Shown here: positions 42,742-50,137 of the stretch, one piece after another | Layout: the number at the start of each line of letters is the position of its first letter | How positions within the stretch are numbered: position 1 is the stretch's first letter | Position numbers and translations under genes: made by a program | Notes under the pieces: model-generated | Databases searched by the model: none | What the model saw: only the letters and a program-made list of their open reading frames with translations | Told to the model about the DNA's origin: nothing | NCBI RefSeq assembly: GCF_000156655.1 | Contig: NZ_DS996842.1 | Coordinates: 125,785-177,214, forward strand | Source: Holdemanella biformis DSM 3989 | GTDB lineage: Bacteria > Bacillota_I > Bacilli_A > Erysipelotrichales > Erysipelotrichaceae | Length of the DNA stretch: 51,430 nt | Direction of reading: 5' to 3'

Positions 42742-44170
42742 ATACGTTAATAGCTGCTTGCATGCCTAATGCATCTTTTTCTTTAGCTAAAATTGGATCA
42801 ATGAAGTCTTTGAAGAATTCTTCTGTTTGTTGAACAGAACGACCCACAAAGTTTTCTGGTTTCATGATAGAAAGGATTTGTTCTTTAGTCATGCCAAATT
42901 TTGGATCTTGTGCAATACGGTCAATCAAATCATTTGGTTTACCTTCTTCTTTAACAACACGACCAGCTGCCATTGAATGTTGACGAATCAATTCGTGTAA
43001 CTCTTGACGATCCCCACCGGCTTTAACAGCATCCATCATAATGTTTTCTGTAGCCATGAATGGTAATTCTTTTAAAAGGTTTGCCTCTACAACTTTTGGA
43101 TATACAACTAAACCATCACTTACATTTAAGTAAAGATCTAATAGTCCATCTGTAGCTAAGAAGGCTTCGGCTATTGAAATACGTTTGTTTGCAGAATCAT
43201 CCAATGTTCTTTCAAACCATTGTGTACTTGCCGTAATTGCAGGGTTGATGGAATCAGCAATAATGTAGTTCGCAAGTGCTGCCATTCTTTCTGAACGCAT
43301 AGGATTACGTTTGTAGGCCATTGCGCTTGAACCGATTTGTGATTTTTCAAATGGTTCTTCGATTTCTTTCATATGTTGTAATAAACGAATATCATTACTA
43401 AATTTGTGTGCACTTTGTGCGATTTGAACTAAGACTTGTAATACTTGTGTATCATATTTACGAGTATAGGTTTGTCCACTTACCGCAAAATATTGGTCGT
43501 AACCTAATTTTTCACAAATCTTTTTATCCAATGCTTTTACTTTGTCTGTATCTCCTTCAAACAATTCCATAAAGCTTGCTTGTGTTCCTGTTGTACCTTT
43601 ACATCCTAATAGTTTTTTATTGTCTAATAAGTGTTGGATTTCAACGTAGTCCATATATAAGTCTTGTGCCCATAAGCTAGCTCTTTTACCTACAGTTGTT
43701 GGTTGAGCGGGTTGGAAGTGAGTAAACGCAAGACATGGCATGTCTTTGTATTTTAATGCGAATTCTCCTAATTTTTCTAATACATTGACAATTTTCTTTT
43801 GTACAAGCTCTAAAGCTTCGTGCATGATAATCAAATCTGTGTTATCCCCAACGTAGCAGCTTGTTGCGCCTAAGTGAATGATTCCTTTTGCTTTTGGACA
43901 TTGCACTCCATATGCATATACGTGTGACATTACGTCATGTCGTACTTCTTTTTCTCTAGCTTTTGCGACATCGTAGTTAATATCTAAAGCGTGTGCTTTT
44001 AATTCTTCGATTTGTTCTTCTGTGATATCTAATCCTAATTCTTTTTCAGATTCTGCAAGAGCAATCCAAAGTCTTCTCCATGTCGTAAATTTTTTGTCGT
44101 TTGAAAATAATGCCTGCATTTCCTTAGATGCATATCTCTGTGAAAGAGGAGATTGGTAATATTCGTTCAT
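42740..44170 (-). CDS. purB: Adenylosuccinate lyase
   Basis: PurB cleaves adenylosuccinate to AMP, and SAICAR to AICAR, in purine synthesis. It belongs to the fumarase/aspartase superfamily: the signature SSAMAYKRNPMRSE is present, with HLGATSCYVGDN and FTHFQPAQPTTVGKRA for substrate and catalysis. The length is 476 residues from ATG 44170. The in-frame GTG at 44179 lies inside the ribosome site AGGTGG (44181-44176), so the ATG is preferred. The gene stands alone, divergent from murT; no purine riboswitch is seen in its short leader. Confidence 0.93.
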   Translation of the reverse strand: MNEYYQSPLSQRYASKEMQALFSNDKKFTTWRRLWIALAESEKELGLDITEEQIEELKAHALDINYDVAKAREKEVRHDVMSHVYAYGVQCPKAKGIIHLGATSCYVGDNTDLIIMHEALELVQKKIVNVLEKLGEFALKYKDMPCLAFTHFQPAQPTTVGKRASLWAQDLYMDYVEIQHLLDNKKLLGCKGTTGTQASFMELFEGDTDKVKALDKKICEKLGYDQYFAVSGQTYTRKYDTQVLQVLVQIAQSAHKFSNDIRLLQHMKEIEEPFEKSQIGSSAMAYKRNPMRSERMAALANYIIADSINPAITASTQWFERTLDDSANKRISIAEAFLATDGLLDLYLNVSDGLVVYPKVVEANLLKELPFMATENIMMDAVKAGGDRQELHELIRQHSMAAGRVVKEEGKPNDLIDRIAQDPKFGMTKEQILSIMKPENFVGRSVQQTEEFFKDFIDPILAKEKDALGMQAAINV

Positions 44171-44210
44171 TTGTTCCACCTATTCTAGTTAGTTTCTTCC
44201 TAACATTAAT

Positions 44211-44239
44211 ATTATATGTGTTTCAATTTTTAAATTCAA
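44211..44239 (-). promoter_or_regulatory. purB promoter
   Basis: TTGAAT (44239-44234), 17 bases, then a perfect TATAAT (44216-44211) on the minus strand, about 41 bases before the ATG. Confidence 0.7.
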
Positions 44240-44257
44240 CTTCAATTGTTGTATAAT
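44229..44257 (+). promoter_or_regulatory. murT-gatD promoter
   Basis: TTTAAA (44229-44234), 17 bases, then a perfect TATAAT (44252-44257). It overlaps the -35 of the divergent purB promoter. Confidence 0.55.
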
Positions 44258-44282
44258 AGAAGAGTCTGAAAAAGGAGTACTT

Positions 44283-45599
44283 ATGAAAACATTATCTATA
44301 TTATCTACAAAACTAAGTGCCTGGGGACTTCATCTTATTGGAAGAGGTGGATCTATGCCTGGATCTATTGGTTGCAAGGTGGATAAGAATATATTAACGA
44401 AATTAAAATTTAATGGACCTGTCATTTTAGTTACGGGTACCAATGGTAAAACGAGTACCGCAAATATGATTACGGACTTATTTCAAAATGCAGGATACAA
44501 TGTTATTTCGAATCGTAAAGGAGATAACTTAAAGGCGGGTATTGTGACTACATTACTTACAAATTGTAAGTTAAATGGTGAAATCAAAGCCAATGCGGTT
44601 GTATTAGAGTGTGATGAATTAAATGTAAGACACATTCTTCCTTTTATTCCGGTTACAGATTTTGTGGTCAACAACTTCTTTCGTGATCAATTAGATCGTG
44701 CGCGTGAAATGGAACAGTTGATTGATTCGATTGAAAAGGTTTTGCCAGATTATAAGGGGCGTTTGATTCTAAATGCGAATGATCCAAATGTTGTGCGTTT
44801 AAATTTAGTTGCTAAAAATGCGACTTGTTCTTATTTTGGAATGGATGAGAATAAGTATTCTGTTACAACCACAAAAGAGGCAAGTGAAGGGAAATTTTGT
44901 CCAAAGTGTGGGGCAAGGCTTGAATATAGTTATTATCAATATTCGCATATTGGTAAATTCCATTGTTCAAAATGTGATTTTAAAACACCAGAAATGGATG
45001 TTTGTCTAAAGAATATTGATTTGGATCAAGAAACATTTACGAGTGATAAAGTCAGCTTTAAATCTCCTTATGAAGGAATGTATTCGATGTATAATTGTGC
45101 GGTTGTATTAAATATTGCGAAAAATTATGGTATTTCTGTGGATTGTGTAAAATCTGTATTTAGTCATGCGCCTCAGCCTGCAGGAAGAAATGAAACGTTT
45201 AAGTCAAATGATCAAACATGTATTTTAAACTTAGTTAAAAATCCAACGGGTGCAAATGAGGTCATGAAGGTCATTGAAAAAGATGATTCAAATAAAACAA
45301 TCGTAATTGTATTAAATGATCGTGAACAAGATGGTACAGATGTAAGCTGGATTTATGACACTTTCTTTGAAAAAATCATGAAGGATAGCACAAAAGAAAT
45401 TATTTGTACGGGTCTGCGTGCAAATGATATGGCTTTAAGAATCTATTATGGTGGTTATAAAGGACCTTTAAGTGTGGTAGATACTTTAGATATTGCCATT
45501 AAAGCAGCTTTAGCTACAAAGCGTACTACTTATGCGATCGCAACGTATACGGCATTGCTTCCTACTCGTAATGCGATTAAAAAGGAGATGGGTCTATGA
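44283..45599 (+). CDS. murT: Lipid II isoglutaminyl synthase, MurT subunit
   Basis: MurT and GatD amidate the alpha-carboxyl of D-glutamate in lipid II to D-isoglutamine. MurT is a Mur-ligase-like protein; the P-loop TGTNGKTST lies at residues 51-59. The protein has 438 residues, with a zinc ribbon (Cys206, Cys209, Cys228, Cys231 in CPKCG and CSKC) typical of MurT and absent from other Mur ligases. AAGGAG precedes the ATG. gatD starts 4 bases before the murT stop. The pair strongly suggests amidated peptidoglycan stem peptides in this organism. Confidence 0.94.
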   Translation: MKTLSILSTKLSAWGLHLIGRGGSMPGSIGCKVDKNILTKLKFNGPVILVTGTNGKTSTANMITDLFQNAGYNVISNRKGDNLKAGIVTTLLTNCKLNGEIKANAVVLECDELNVRHILPFIPVTDFVVNNFFRDQLDRAREMEQLIDSIEKVLPDYKGRLILNANDPNVVRLNLVAKNATCSYFGMDENKYSVTTTKEASEGKFCPKCGARLEYSYYQYSHIGKFHCSKCDFKTPEMDVCLKNIDLDQETFTSDKVSFKSPYEGMYSMYNCAVVLNIAKNYGISVDCVKSVFSHAPQPAGRNETFKSNDQTCILNLVKNPTGANEVMKVIEKDDSNKTIVIVLNDREQDGTDVSWIYDTFFEKIMKDSTKEIICTGLRANDMALRIYYGGYKGPLSVVDTLDIAIKAALATKRTTYAIATYTALLPTRNAIKKEMGL

Positions 45600-46327
45600 A
45601 AGTAGTTTGGATGTATCATGATATCATGGATCTTTATGGTGATAAGGGAAATATGATGGTTCTAAAGAAGCGTTGTTTAGATCGTGGTATTCCTTTTGAA
45701 TTGGATACTTGTGGTATTGGTGAAGAAAAAGATTTAAGTGAATATGATTTAATATTTTTAGGTGGTGGTGCAGATAAGGAACAAATTAGTTTGATTCCTG
45801 ATTTACTGTCGCGTAAAGAAAATATTAAAAAGGCAATGGATGAGAAGACGTTTGTTCTTTTAATTTGTGGTGGATATCAATTGTTTGGTCAATATTATAT
45901 TGCGGCGAATAATGAAAAAATTTCTGGCTTGCAGTTCTATGATTATTATACGGATACGGGTAAAGCTGGTAGTCGTTGTATTGGAAATGTTGTGATTGAT
46001 GCCGATTTGGATGGTTTAAAAACGCGTATTGTTGGTTTTGAAAATCATGGTGGTCAAACATTAAATGTAACACATCCTTTAGGTAAGGTGATTAAGGGGT
46101 ATGGTAATAGTTTTGGTGCAGGTTATGAAGGTTTCTATGATGGAAAGATTTTAGGAACCTATTTACATGGTCCATTACTTCCTAAAAATCCTGAGGTTGC
46201 GGATTTTGTGATTTCAAAAGCAATACAAAAAAGAAATCCAGATTTTAAATATAGTGATTTAAAACCACTAGAAGATAAATTTGAAACAATGGCTCGTGAG
46301 GCTGTGTTTAAAAAATTAGAAATATAA
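45596..46327 (+). CDS. gatD: Lipid II isoglutaminyl synthase, GatD glutaminase subunit
   Basis: GatD is a CobB/CobQ-like class I glutamine amidotransferase that releases ammonia from glutamine for MurT. The catalytic Cys91 is in LLICGGYQLFGQ and His191 in LGTYLHGPLLPKNP. GGGADKEQ near residue 57 is typical. The 243-residue length is normal. The start overlaps the murT stop (ATGA), ensuring balanced synthesis. The hairpin beyond its stop has its U tract on the other strand, so it lacks a clear terminator of its own. Confidence 0.93.
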   Translation: MKVVWMYHDIMDLYGDKGNMMVLKKRCLDRGIPFELDTCGIGEEKDLSEYDLIFLGGGADKEQISLIPDLLSRKENIKKAMDEKTFVLLICGGYQLFGQYYIAANNEKISGLQFYDYYTDTGKAGSRCIGNVVIDADLDGLKTRIVGFENHGGQTLNVTHPLGKVIKGYGNSFGAGYEGFYDGKILGTYLHGPLLPKNPEVADFVISKAIQKRNPDFKYSDLKPLEDKFETMAREAVFKKLEI

Positions 46328-46348
46328 AAAAGATGTCATTAGACATCT
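46325..46348 (-). terminator. Hairpin terminator facing the minus strand after gatD
   Basis: AGATGTC (46331-46337) pairs with GACATCT (46342-46348) around ATTA. The U-run lies on the minus strand (complement of 46326-46331), while on the plus strand A follows, so it should end a leftward transcript. Confidence 0.6.
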
Positions 46349-46434
46349 AAAAACATAGTACATAAGGGGTTTATTATATTTTTTGACTCGAACGATAATT
46401 GCGTACTATATTTTTTAACACTCACTCCTTTCAT
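46339..46434 (-). other. Possible small minus-strand gene or RNA
   Basis: The leftward hairpin terminator implies a minus-strand transcript in this gap. It contains a 31-codon frame from ATG 46434 (MKGVSVKKYSTQLS, ending in the hairpin) without a ribosome site before it. A 15-codon GTG frame (46421-46374) also lies just behind an AAAGGAG that is too close for normal use. Neither peptide is recognised, and an untranslated RNA is equally possible. Confidence 0.25.
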
Positions 46435-46454
46435 GGTTTTAGTATATGAGTTAT

Positions 46455-46475
46455 ATTGACATTAATTATGTCAAT
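46455..46475. promoter_or_regulatory. Palindrome with outward TTGACA on both strands
   Basis: ATTGACAT (46455-46462) and ATGTCAAT (46468-46475) form a perfect inverted repeat around a 5-base centre. Each arm is a consensus -35, so it could be a divergent promoter or a repressor site for the nuclease gene and the minus-strand transcript. No well-spaced -10 is seen on either side. Confidence 0.3.
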
Positions 46476-46490
46476 TATATGAGGAATAGT

Positions 46491-47336
46491 ATGAAAAATT
46501 TAATTTTATCAATTGTTGTCATTCTTTCAACTTTGATTACGCCAATATCTGCTTACGAATTGGATGATATTCCAGAATATAATGGAACGCCTTATGTTGA
46601 GATTCATGATAATGAGCCTCAATTTAATTCGAGTGATATGAACAAGAAGAGTTTTGAATCGTATTCAAATTTGGATTCTTTAGACCGGCCACAAGTCGCA
46701 TATGCGAATATTTCTAAAGATTTAATGCCAAATACGAAGCGTACAAGTATTGGTACTGTAAAGCCGGCTGGATGGCATACCGTTCGTTATAAGGGAATTG
46801 ATGGGAAGTATTTATATAATCGTTGTCATTTGATTGGGTATCAATTGACAGGTGAGAATGCAAATCGAAAAAATTTAATGATAGGCACACGGTATTTGAA
46901 CGTAGAGGGTATGCTTCCTTTTGAAAACGAGGTGTGTGATTATATAAAAAAGACCGATCATCACGTATTATATCGCGTTACACCTATATACGATGGTGAT
47001 AATCTCGTTGCCAATGGTGTTCAAATAGAGGCTTATTCTGTTGAAGATAAAGGTCAGGGGATATCCTTTAATGTATATTGTTATAATGTGCAGCCAGGTA
47101 TTAAAATTGACTATAAAACAGGCGATTCAAGTCGTTTGAAAGAGAGTATTATAAAGGAATATAAGGCAAGTGAAGACAATATGACGTATATTTTAAATGT
47201 AAATACGCATAAGTTTCATAAACCTACTTGTTCAAGTGTGAAAAAAATGAAGGATTCAAATAAGATTGAAACAAAAGATTCTAGAGATGTTTTGCTTCAA
47301 CAGGGCTATTTGCCTTGTAAAAACTGTAATCCATAG
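46491..47336 (+). CDS. Secreted DNA/RNA non-specific endonuclease
   Basis: This 281-residue protein has a signal peptide (residues 1-21, KNLILSIVVILSTLITPISA) and a nuclease domain of the EndA/NucA type. The catalytic His113 is in YNRCHLIGYQLTGENANRKN, with NLMIGTRYLN typical of streptococcal and staphylococcal-like DNases. After about residue 230 comes a small C-terminal cysteine domain (ILNVNTHKFHKPTCSS ... YLPCKNC), a zinc-type module often attached to such nucleases. GAGGAAT lies before ATG 46491. It probably degrades extracellular nucleic acids for nutrition or defence; the exact role is inferred. Confidence 0.85.
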   Translation: MKNLILSIVVILSTLITPISAYELDDIPEYNGTPYVEIHDNEPQFNSSDMNKKSFESYSNLDSLDRPQVAYANISKDLMPNTKRTSIGTVKPAGWHTVRYKGIDGKYLYNRCHLIGYQLTGENANRKNLMIGTRYLNVEGMLPFENEVCDYIKKTDHHVLYRVTPIYDGDNLVANGVQIEAYSVEDKGQGISFNVYCYNVQPGIKIDYKTGDSSRLKESIIKEYKASEDNMTYILNVNTHKFHKPTCSSVKKMKDSNKIETKDSRDVLLQQGYLPCKNCNP

Positions 47337-47346
47337 GAGAATTAAC

Positions 47347-48258
47347 ATGAAAAAAATAATAAGTCTAATATGTATATGTGTTTTATCTTTATCTTTATTT
47401 GGCTGTTCAAAGCCAGAAAATCATGTGGATCTTACTTCTAATGTATCTTGTAAATTATTGGATGTTTTAACCGTAACAAATGAAACGGATAATTCAACAT
47501 ATTATTATTATTTGGCAAGTATAAAAAACAAGGGTAAGAAACCATTTAATACACAAGAGCTTTATTATACAGTTACGGATAATAACGAAAAAGATATTAG
47601 TGTCATTGATAAATATCAATCGACACCAACATATGCGATCAGCAAAGGACAAAGTACGTATATTTATGGATATATTGGTTTTCCAAATAATGATCAGAAA
47701 AACTTGGGTTTATCTTTCAATAAGAAAAAGCAATTCTTGCCTTTTAAAGCATTTAACATTCGTAAGGCGAGTGATAAAAATGTAAAGGATTCGAAAGCTA
47801 AAAAATATGTGTTCTTTGAGGATGATGCATTGAAAATCAGTGTGGATGGATCAAAAGCAAAATATGTATATGAGAATAATGAAACGGTATTAAAAAATGT
47901 TAAAATTCGCTATGAAAATAAAACAGAAAGCCGTATTACAGTTCCTTATATTACGCCAAGTGCTACTTTAGAGGGTATTGATTTAAGTGGCAAAGGTGAA
48001 TTTTCAAGTATGGAAGATATTCAAAAAAAGGATTTTTCAACGAATGGGATGGCACCTAAAACACAAAGTTTTAAGGCTAAAGTAACGGGTTATATGTTGT
48101 ATTTCTTAGATAGTAAACAGACAATCAACGCAGAAATTGAATTTCATTTTGAAAATGCAGCACCTGATTTTACGGACAAAAGTACAAAGCCTTTTGTGGT
48201 CAATATGAATTCGAAGGCTTTTGGAAAATCGAACACATTTAAGATTGGACTTGAATAA
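47347..48258 (+). CDS. Uncharacterised lipoprotein
   Basis: This is a 303-residue predicted lipoprotein. The N-terminus KKIISLICICVLSLSLFGCSK holds a lipobox (LFGC), so the mature protein begins at that cysteine and is anchored on the outer face of the membrane. The rest is rich in beta-strand-like and charged segments with no motif I recognise; two similar halves (LYYTVTDNNEKDIS and VKIRYENKTESRI) hint at tandem Ig-like domains. TAGGAGA precedes ATG 47347, 11 bases after the nuclease gene, so the two are probably co-transcribed. No function is assigned. Confidence 0.7.
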   Translation: MKKIISLICICVLSLSLFGCSKPENHVDLTSNVSCKLLDVLTVTNETDNSTYYYYLASIKNKGKKPFNTQELYYTVTDNNEKDISVIDKYQSTPTYAISKGQSTYIYGYIGFPNNDQKNLGLSFNKKKQFLPFKAFNIRKASDKNVKDSKAKKYVFFEDDALKISVDGSKAKYVYENNETVLKNVKIRYENKTESRITVPYITPSATLEGIDLSGKGEFSSMEDIQKKDFSTNGMAPKTQSFKAKVTGYMLYFLDSKQTINAEIEFHFENAAPDFTDKSTKPFVVNMNSKAFGKSNTFKIGLE

Positions 48259-48272
48259 GTCCTTTTCTTTTT
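48247..48272 (+). terminator. Terminator of the nuclease-lipoprotein unit
   Basis: GGACTT (48247-48252) pairs with AAGTCC (48257-48262) around the stop codon, followed by a T-rich tract. Confidence 0.7.
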
Positions 48273-48286
48273 AGTTCACATTGTTG

Positions 48287-48292
48287 TATAAT
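48287..48292 (+). promoter_or_regulatory. -10 element of the patatin-like gene
   Basis: A perfect TATAAT preceded by TTG, 17 bases before the ATG at 48309. The leader would be roughly 10 bases, holding only the ribosome site. Confidence 0.5.
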
Positions 48293-48308
48293 TTTCGAGG
48301 TGATGATT

Positions 48309-49154
48309 ATGTCAGAAATGAAAGGATTAGTTCTTGAAGGCGGAGGCTTTCGAGGTATGTATACTTGTGGTGTCATTGATGCATTTATGGAAAATGGCTT
48401 ATGTTTCGATGAAGTAGTTGGAGTTAGTGCTGGTGCAGCCTTTGGTTGTAACATCAAGTCAAAACAGATTGGTAGAGCTCTTCGTTATAATAAACGTTTT
48501 TGTCAAGATTCAAGATATTCTGGTTTAAAAAGTTTTATAAAAACAGGCGATTTATACAATAAGGAGTTTGCGTATGGCATTGTACCTACGATTTTAGATC
48601 CGTTTGATACAAAAACATTTAGAGAAAACCCATTAAAATTTACTGTGGTATGTACGGATATTCATACTGGAAATCCCATTTATCATGAGATTTTGAATGG
48701 GGATGCCACAGATATTGAATGGATTCGTGCTTCTGCATCGATTCCGATTGTTTCGAAACCCGTAAAACTAGATGGTTATGAGTTATTAGATGGTGGTGTG
48801 AGTGATTCAATTCCTGTAAATTGGATGTTAGAAAGATCTACTAAAACAGTTGTAGTATTAACGCGTGATAAATCGTATCGTAAAGAACCAATGAAGTATA
48901 TCAAACTTTTAAAGAGGGCTTTCAAAGAATATCCAAATCTTACAAAAGCTTTAGAGAATCGATATATCGTATATAATAAAACGTTGGATCAAATTGAACA
49001 ATTAGAAAGGGAAGGCAAAGTGTTTGTGATTCGACCTTCTAAACCGATTGCGTGTGCAATGATTGAAAAAGATCCAAATCATCTACAAGAGATTTATGAT
49101 ATTGGAAGACGGGATGCATTACATTATTTAGAGGACTTAAAAAAATATTTGTGA
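48309..49154 (+). CDS. Patatin-like phospholipase
   Basis: This 281-residue protein is a patatin family acyl hydrolase with a Ser-Asp dyad. The glycine-rich oxyanion part LVLEGGGFRGMYTCGV (residues 7-22) is followed by GVSAG with Ser40 as nucleophile, and DGG in LLDGGVSDSIP gives the aspartate near residue 160. It lacks a signal peptide, so it acts in the cytoplasm or at the inner face of the membrane on phospholipids or acylglycerols. GAGGTG lies 6 bases before ATG 48309; the GTG at 48300 is part of that site. It resembles the YjjU-type single-domain group. Confidence 0.87.
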   Translation: MSEMKGLVLEGGGFRGMYTCGVIDAFMENGLCFDEVVGVSAGAAFGCNIKSKQIGRALRYNKRFCQDSRYSGLKSFIKTGDLYNKEFAYGIVPTILDPFDTKTFRENPLKFTVVCTDIHTGNPIYHEILNGDATDIEWIRASASIPIVSKPVKLDGYELLDGGVSDSIPVNWMLERSTKTVVVLTRDKSYRKEPMKYIKLLKRAFKEYPNLTKALENRYIVYNKTLDQIEQLEREGKVFVIRPSKPIACAMIEKDPNHLQEIYDIGRRDALHYLEDLKKYL

Positions 49155-49210
49155 AGTGTTTCGCATATTAAATCGTGATATATTTATAAAAATATTTAGG
49201 AGTGATCACA

Positions 49211-49462
49211 ATGAATATTTTAAAAAAACCAGGACGCATTCTATTAATGATTATGATTGTATTAGCTGTGGTTTGTCCATATCGTGTTCATATGTATAAA
49301 ACAAAAATTGAAGAGATTCAATCTGGCAAGCTTCAAATTGATGATATGCCGTATGCAGCATCGGATCTGCATCCATATTCAGCATATTTAATGGCCGTAC
49401 CATATATCATTATTGAAGTTGTATTAGGTTCCTTATATTATGTAAGAACTAGAGATTCATAG
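49211..49462 (+). CDS. Small membrane protein with two helices
   Basis: This 83-residue protein has a hydrophobic segment after a basic start (PGRILLMIMIVLAVVCP, about residues 8-25) and a second one near the C-terminus (YLMAVPYIIIEVVLGSLYYV). The short loop between them is polar (MYKTKIEEIQSGKLQIDD). AGGAGTGA precedes ATG 49211, 6 bases upstream, which decides the start over 49202. No family is recognised. It is the last gene before the gene-free repeat region and the transposon-like gene. Confidence 0.6.
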   Translation: MNILKKPGRILLMIMIVLAVVCPYRVHMYKTKIEEIQSGKLQIDDMPYAASDLHPYSAYLMAVPYIIIEVVLGSLYYVRTRDS

Positions 49463-49662
49463 GACTCTGTGATTTGTCGTGAAATCAAAAAAGATGAACA
49501 ACTATACGTCTCAATTCAAATTAGAGAATGTGTATTTATAATATAAATCTAGATATTGTACTTAATCATAAACTAAGAATCTTGATTTACACGAATTTGA
49601 ATTAAAGAATACCTAATACGAAGCATCAATCCTTGCATTGAATCCGTCAAATATCAATATTA

Positions 49663-49709
49663 AGCAGATTTATTCGATTTCTATCGAATTTCTGCTCTAT
49701 TTTTAATTT
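49663..49709 (+). terminator. Hairpin terminator in the gene-free region
   Basis: AGCAGA (49663-49668) with TCTGCT (49691-49696), and ATTCGAT (49672-49678) with ATCGAAT (49683-49689), form a bulged stem followed by a T-rich tail. It may end the transcript from the small membrane protein gene. Confidence 0.55.
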
Positions 49710-49790
49710 TATAAATATTACATAAGATAGATTATGCGAAGTTCTTGCTCTTTTTAAGAAGCCTATTCATTTGCTTTTTGAAACAGAGAA

Positions 49791-49873
49791 ACTAAGCATC
49801 ACCTAAGTAAAACTAAGCATCACTTATAAGAAACTTTCGTGTTTTTACTTAACTAAACTAAGCATCACCTAAG
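49791..49873 (+). repeat. Interspersed ACTAAGCATCACCTAAG repeats
   Basis: A 17-base unit occurs identically at 49791-49807 and 49857-49873. A shorter copy (ACTAAGCATCAC plus TTATAAG) begins at 49812. Starts are 21 and 45 bases apart, about two and four turns of the helix, as expected for sites bound in phase by a transposase. Confidence 0.7.
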
Positions 49874-49993
49874 ATAATGTTTTGTCTTTTATAAGTATAT
49901 TAATCTTCTTAATAAGTATATCTTATATAATTAGACTTAGGTTAATTTATTTTACTTGACATAGTTTGTATTATATAAGTTTGTATAGTATTA

Positions 49994-50090
49994 GTTCTTA
50001 TAGAAAATCAATACAGTTCTATGCAATCAAACTAAAAGGTTCTTATAGAAAAGTGTTGTGTATTCCCTATGTCAAAGTAAAAGGTTCTTA
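49994..50090 (+). repeat. GTTCTTAT repeats with exact 45-base period
   Basis: GTTCTTAT occurs at 49994, 50039 and 50084, exactly 45 bases apart. The first two continue with AGAAAA, and the last two are preceded by AAGTAAAAG or AACTAAAAG. The sequences between are unrelated, so this is not simple tandem duplication. Confidence 0.65.
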
Positions 50091-50104
50091 TGCCTTGGTG
50101 AGCA

Positions 50105-50137
50105 TAAAAAAACAAAGAAACACAGAGTCTCTTTGTT
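50105..50137 (-). terminator. Terminator of the TnsC-like gene
   Basis: AACAAAGA (50111-50118) pairs with TCTTTGTT (50130-50137), with a U run following on the minus strand. It overlaps the stop codon. Confidence 0.7.

Larger units (their letters stand above)
49463..50135. other. Gene-free AT-rich region, candidate transposon end
   Basis: No convincing reading frame is present in this 673-base stretch. It holds a hairpin terminator (49663-49709), a family of ACTAAGCATCAC repeats (three good copies at 49791-49873, weaker ones near 49571 and 49621) and a second family with GGTTCTTAT at 45-base spacing (49994-50090). A minus-strand TnsC-like gene ends at its right border. TGT-starting candidates for the element terminus are at 49468 and 49477 (TGTCGTGAAATC), but the true border cannot be fixed without the other end. 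Confidence 0.5.

Noticed and set aside
46325-46348. Hairpin after gatD as the gatD terminator
   Set aside because: On the plus strand it is followed by A residues, not U. The U tract exists only on the minus strand.
49988-50110. Annotating the 45-base periodic region as a CRISPR array
   Set aside because: Only about 8-18 bases are conserved, copies differ, and no cas gene is seen. Transposase sites next to a TnsC-like gene explain it better, so it is listed as a repeat only.
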